The notes under the pieces are model-generated. The model did no database searches. It was not told the DNA's origin and saw nothing but the letters and a program-made list of their open reading frames with translations. Source: Tritrichomonas musculus (Eukaryota > Parabasalia > Tritrichomonadida > Tritrichomonadidae). Taken from it: a stretch of DNA of 64,000 nt. Each line of letters opens with the position of its first letter. Within the stretch, counting starts at the first letter, position 1. Shown in pieces: positions 60,805 to 64,000 of the stretch. The position numbers and the translations under genes are program-made. The stretch covers positions 3,658,001 to 3,722,000 of the forward strand of contig JAPFFF010000001.1 in NCBI GenBank assembly GCA_039105265.1, read 5' to 3'.

Positions 60805-63429
60805 CTATTCATCGTAATAATAGGAATAGTCTGAGTTGTATTCATCATTAGCATAAGGCGATTTAATTTTCTCATCCAATTCGGAAACCAATTCATTTAA
60901 AGATTCAAATTTCTTCGATTCTTTTACCAGGTTTACTATCACTTTAGTTTTATTTTCAATTTCTTGGAATAAGTCATTTTCCAAAGAAAGCAGTAGATTA
61001 ATAATTGCTTGAAGGACATTTTCAGAAAACTTATCAAAAAATTGAATTGACATTAATACATTTAGAACAGTACTTATTACACCTTGATCATTAGATGCAA
61101 CTTCGTAGCAAGATGTAATAATCTGAATACAAGATGATGCAATATCATTAAAGACAATATTTTCATCGATTTCATTTTCATTCTTTTCGATTAAAACATT
61201 GATGTTGATCTGGGATACAATTTGAAGGAGGGTAGGCATTATCTCTGCCATTTGGTCTCTATGATATAAACAAAATTGCGAAAGCGCAATTAAAATGTTC
61301 AAATTAGAGTTATCTTTAGATAACAAATTTAATAATAAAGATGTTGTTTTTTGAACGTTAATAGAAAATATTTCTGATTTAGATAAGATTGCCAATGAGT
61401 AGCAACAATAGAAAACAACTTCATTTCGAAGAATATGATCATCCACAATATTATCAGAATCGATTAAAAACTTTACAGCTATTTCAAAAGTATTTTGAAA
61501 TGATTGAGGATAATCATTAGCGAAAATGTTGGAAAAAGAAGCCAAATAAATCAAATATTGAGGTTCAATATGATCAAGTAATAATGAATAAATTGTATCA
61601 TAATAAGGTAATGCTCCAATTGTAACCTTTTGCACAATTTGAGTGATCAAATATCGAAGATTTTCATTTATGAATGAGTTTGAATTTCCTTGATTCGAAA
61701 CTGTTAAAAGTTGTATTACTGGCTCAATTAAAGCTGCAACTTCTTTAATTTCTCGATTTTCATCATTAATTATTTTTTCAAGATATTTAAACGTGTCTTC
61801 AATCAGCAAAATATCATTTTGCGTTTCAATAACTTTTAAAAAAAGTGGGAAAATTATTTCGCAAGGGAAAATATTTAAATATGAAGGTAAAAAGGAAAAT
61901 TTTGAAATTACACGAATTGAATAGCGAGAAATAATCGGATGCTCACCTAAAACATGCTTTATTAACTCAGGAAGTATTAAGGCAAGCTTTTTATTGGCTT
62001 CAATTGCTTCACTATCATCGTTAGATTTAATAATTTTACTTGATAAATAATATTTCAGTGCGCGAACTGACGCAAATCTAATTCGAATAGATGGACTCGA
62101 TAATGTTGATCCAATAAAAGGAATTACAAAATCACTAGTCGGTAAATTTGTTGAATAATTAGAAACTAATGATAATAAAAAAAGGGAAGTTTCAATTGAA
62201 ATATTTGAATTCATCTCAATCACCATTCCTAAGTATGTAAAAGAAAATTTTTCTGAAGAAGTAGAAAGCGTTGATAGATTAACTATTAAAGGCGCAAAAA
62301 TGTTGGATGCATGCTCCGGAAATGCGTTAACAAATTTTTGAATCATATCACAAGCTGTATAATGTGGGGTTTCGTATTCAACTAAATCAAAATCTAAATT
62401 TTGTTGATCATCATCAGATATCATTGAAAAAACTCGAATTAATGGCATTAAAAAGGTATCAAAGTGAGAAAAATTAAAAAATGAAATACGGCCTATTTTG
62501 AGTTCCCGTACTAAAGCTGTTTTCAAAAAATGTATTGATGATAATAAAACAGATTCATTTGTGGATGTTGAAATATCAGAAGCAGCAATTTTTAAAACTT
62601 TGTCTAGATTTTCGTGAAAAAAAGAAAGTGAGAAATATTTAAAAAATTTCCGAAAACAGTTATAGCATGTTGCTTTATTTTCTTCAACAATTACTATGAT
62701 TTGAAGCAGCTGATTAAAAAATTGCATTAATGCGGTAATAAAAGAATTATATTCGTCGTTGATCTGTATAGTAGTAGATAATTTAGTAATATGGTTGAAA
62801 GCATCAGCTATTTCTTTTGCCATTGCAGTAATAGCTTGAATTACTTCATTCGATAATTCATTAATTTGAAAAATTTGAAATAAAAACTGAAATAACAAAA
62901 TGGTTTGGTCAATTTCAAGATCTGCATATTTAATTAGTGAAATAACTGAAATTAACAAGAAGTGCACATTTTTATTATTTGTTGATATAGAAGACCGAAT
63001 AGCATTAGTTAGATTTGGGATTATTTCTGGATGTCTTTTATCACATATTAGGACACCAAGAGATTCACCTAGTAAAATTGCAGATGAATGAGCTAGATTG
63101 AACTCGTCTGAGTCCAAAATAGGAAAAAGCAAGGTTGAAAGTTGTTCAAAAAAAGATGGGTCAATATTACTATTTTTGAGATAATCTGGATGTGTAATAG
63201 TTTGGCCTAAAAGGACAACTGATGCTTGCTGAATTTTTGGATGAATTAATCTTTGGTCATCAGAAAGATCAGCACTATTTGATGATATTATTTTAATTAA
63301 TTCTTCGATGTACAGATCAGTTTTTGTTTCACGTAATTGAATTATTGCTTTTTCAGCATTCGATCTGATTTGCTCATTGACATTAAATAAATCATGAAGC
63401 AAATCATAAAACATAAAAAATGATTTCAT
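60805..63429 (-). CDS. Importin-beta-like HEAT-repeat karyopherin (second copy)
   Basis: The start is placed at ATG 63429 (MKSFFMFYDLLHDLFN); the in-frame codons upstream contain no ATG. The N-terminus reads NVNEQIRSNAEKAIIQLRET, the importin-beta N-terminal HEAT pattern, followed by QQASVVLLGQTITH. HEAT repeats continue through the protein (SSPSIRIRFASVRALKYYLS near residue 460), and the end is acidic and Tyr-rich (YANDEYNSDYSYYYDE). The layout is closest to the IPO5/IPO4 type. It is about 874 residues. It shares fold and length with the 11,470-14,232 gene but not obvious close sequence identity. Confidence 0.68.
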   Translation of the reverse strand: MKSFFMFYDLLHDLFNVNEQIRSNAEKAIIQLRETKTDLYIEELIKIISSNSADLSDDQRLIHPKIQQASVVLLGQTITHPDYLKNSNIDPSFFEQLSTLLFPILDSDEFNLAHSSAILLGESLGVLICDKRHPEIIPNLTNAIRSSISTNNKNVHFLLISVISLIKYADLEIDQTILLFQFLFQIFQINELSNEVIQAITAMAKEIADAFNHITKLSTTIQINDEYNSFITALMQFFNQLLQIIVIVEENKATCYNCFRKFFKYFSLSFFHENLDKVLKIAASDISTSTNESVLLSSIHFLKTALVRELKIGRISFFNFSHFDTFLMPLIRVFSMISDDDQQNLDFDLVEYETPHYTACDMIQKFVNAFPEHASNIFAPLIVNLSTLSTSSEKFSFTYLGMVIEMNSNISIETSLFLLSLVSNYSTNLPTSDFVIPFIGSTLSSPSIRIRFASVRALKYYLSSKIIKSNDDSEAIEANKKLALILPELIKHVLGEHPIISRYSIRVISKFSFLPSYLNIFPCEIIFPLFLKVIETQNDILLIEDTFKYLEKIINDENREIKEVAALIEPVIQLLTVSNQGNSNSFINENLRYLITQIVQKVTIGALPYYDTIYSLLLDHIEPQYLIYLASFSNIFANDYPQSFQNTFEIAVKFLIDSDNIVDDHILRNEVVFYCCYSLAILSKSEIFSINVQKTTSLLLNLLSKDNSNLNILIALSQFCLYHRDQMAEIMPTLLQIVSQININVLIEKNENEIDENIVFNDIASSCIQIITSCYEVASNDQGVISTVLNVLMSIQFFDKFSENVLQAIINLLLSLENDLFQEIENKTKVIVNLVKESKKFESLNELVSELDEKIKSPYANDEYNSDYSYYYDE

Positions 63430-63441
63430 TTTGGTTAACAA

Positions 63442-63796
63442 ATTCTACTTTAACCAAAAATTTTTGGTACGTTTTTTAGTCTAAATTCTTATTTATTGAA
63501 CCTATTTCTGCGTAAAATTAAATCAACCCAAAAATAAAACAAACTTACTGAAGTTATTTTCTTGTTAATTTATTTGAAGTGATTACCAATTGTTCTCAAT
63601 TGAGAAAATGTAGAGGAAATTCTACGATTTTTATTTTGTTCTCTATTCTTTAAATCATATTGCTCGAATTGGGCACTTTTTTCAAAAAGTCCTGAAGATC
63701 AACATTACATAAAGATTCTTAAACAAAATACATATACAAGTTTAGTAATAAATATTTAAAAACAAAAATAATATAAAATATAAAATACAAAAATAA
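63442..63796. other. Intergenic, AT-rich
   Basis: This gap of about 355 bp lies between the importin-like gene start and the 3' end of the FANCL-like gene. It contains the AAAAATTTTTGG palindromic stretch near 63,456. I see no gene. Confidence 0.5.
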
Positions 63797-64000
63797 TTAG
63801 TGCGGTTGCTCTATTGCACACTGTATTGGCGCATCACAGAAAGGACAAGTACCATATACGACTTGGAAACTGTGCTCTTGCTTTGGACGGGATCTGAGCC
63901 AATCAAGAAGGCAAGATCTGTGAAACATTTTCCCACACTTTTCGCAAATGATTTCTGGAAGTTCTGCTCCAAGCCTTTCTGTATAACATATTCCACATTC
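63797..64000 (-). CDS. FANCL: FANCL-like E3 ubiquitin ligase, C-terminal RING (partial)
   Basis: The last 67 codons of a minus-strand gene enter at the window edge. They read ECGICYTERLGAELPEIICE, then CGKMFHRSCLLDWLRS, then FQVVYGTCPFCDAPIQC, ending at a TAA (63,797-63,799). The CxxC, CxxC, HxxC, CxxC spacing and the FHRSCLLDWLRS and GTCPFC words match the FANCL RING (CGICYAYRL, FHQICLYEWLR, GECPYC). FANCL ubiquitinates FANCD2 in interstrand crosslink repair. The 5' part, including any DRWD/UBC-fold domains, lies outside. A different frame over the same bases (63,811-63,996) is a shadow. Confidence 0.78.
   Translation of the reverse strand, partial: ECGICYTERLGAELPEIICEKCGKMFHRSCLLDWLRSRPKQEHSFQVVYGTCPFCDAPIQCAIEQPH

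Noticed and set aside
63811-63996. 61-codon frame starting MEYVIQKGLEQ
   Set aside because: It is an out-of-frame shadow; the frame ending at 63,797 encodes a clear FANCL-type RING.

Overview
The window looks like nuclear DNA of a trichomonad (parabasalid) protist, most likely a Tritrichomonas- or Trichomonas-like flagellate. This is inferred from several signs: a strongly AT-rich background, intron-less genes with short spacers, TCA-type initiator (Inr) motifs 10-40 bp before many start codons, a CK1-type kinase, a Maverick/Polinton remnant, and many TIR (terminal inverted repeat) DNA elements. No species is claimed.

Bases 1-25,324 are ordinary host gene territory. In order they hold: a large helical protein cut by the window edge; the TFIID subunit TAF6; a DZIP1-like zinc-finger protein; an ER Hsp110/HYOU1-type chaperone ending in SNEL; a stand-alone nucleoplasmin-like (NPL) domain protein; an RPGRIP1L-like coiled-coil/C2 protein; prefoldin subunit 6; an importin-beta-like HEAT protein; a type I membrane protein; an RSPH10B-like MORN protein; and a giant CC2D2A-like protein. 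DZIP1, RPGRIP1L and CC2D2A homologues all work at the ciliary base or transition zone and RSPH10B in the axoneme, so this block is rich in flagellar genes.

Bases 25,325-33,212 are accessory. A GC-rich, hairpin-containing island (about 25,555-25,730) is followed by a short, broken Maverick/Polinton remnant (about 25.8-32.5 kb). It keeps a polB exonuclease-domain gene, several small genes, a shared promoter sequence and internal inverted repeats. A 0.7-kb MITE-like TIR element follows. Host genes return at 33,487-37,112: a ComEC-like metallo-beta-lactamase-fold protein divergent from a small unknown gene with a 3 x 21-bp repeat between them, then a CK1-family kinase.

Bases 37.5-55.8 kb are a nest of insertions. 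A Tc1-like DD34E element with 35-bp TIRs and an intact transposase is split by a 10,353-bp element. That element has two 4,364-bp inverted arms around a 1,625-bp centre and is flanked by a 10-bp direct repeat (TAATTTTTTT). An 841-bp relative of part of the arms (8-bp target duplication CTTAATAA) sits just outside the Tc1-like element. A 27-bp hairpin flanked by TA lies at its left end. Further right are a TTAA-flanked element carrying a 280-codon open frame, an 819-bp TIR element nested in it (8-bp duplication CTTTTAAT), and a 285-bp TA-flanked MITE. The giant inverted repeat and its nesting order are the most unusual feature of the window.

Bases 56.7-64 kb return to host genes: a proline-rich WH2-like protein, a coiled-coil protein, a second importin-beta-like protein and the C-terminal RING of a FANCL-like ubiquitin ligase running off the window end.
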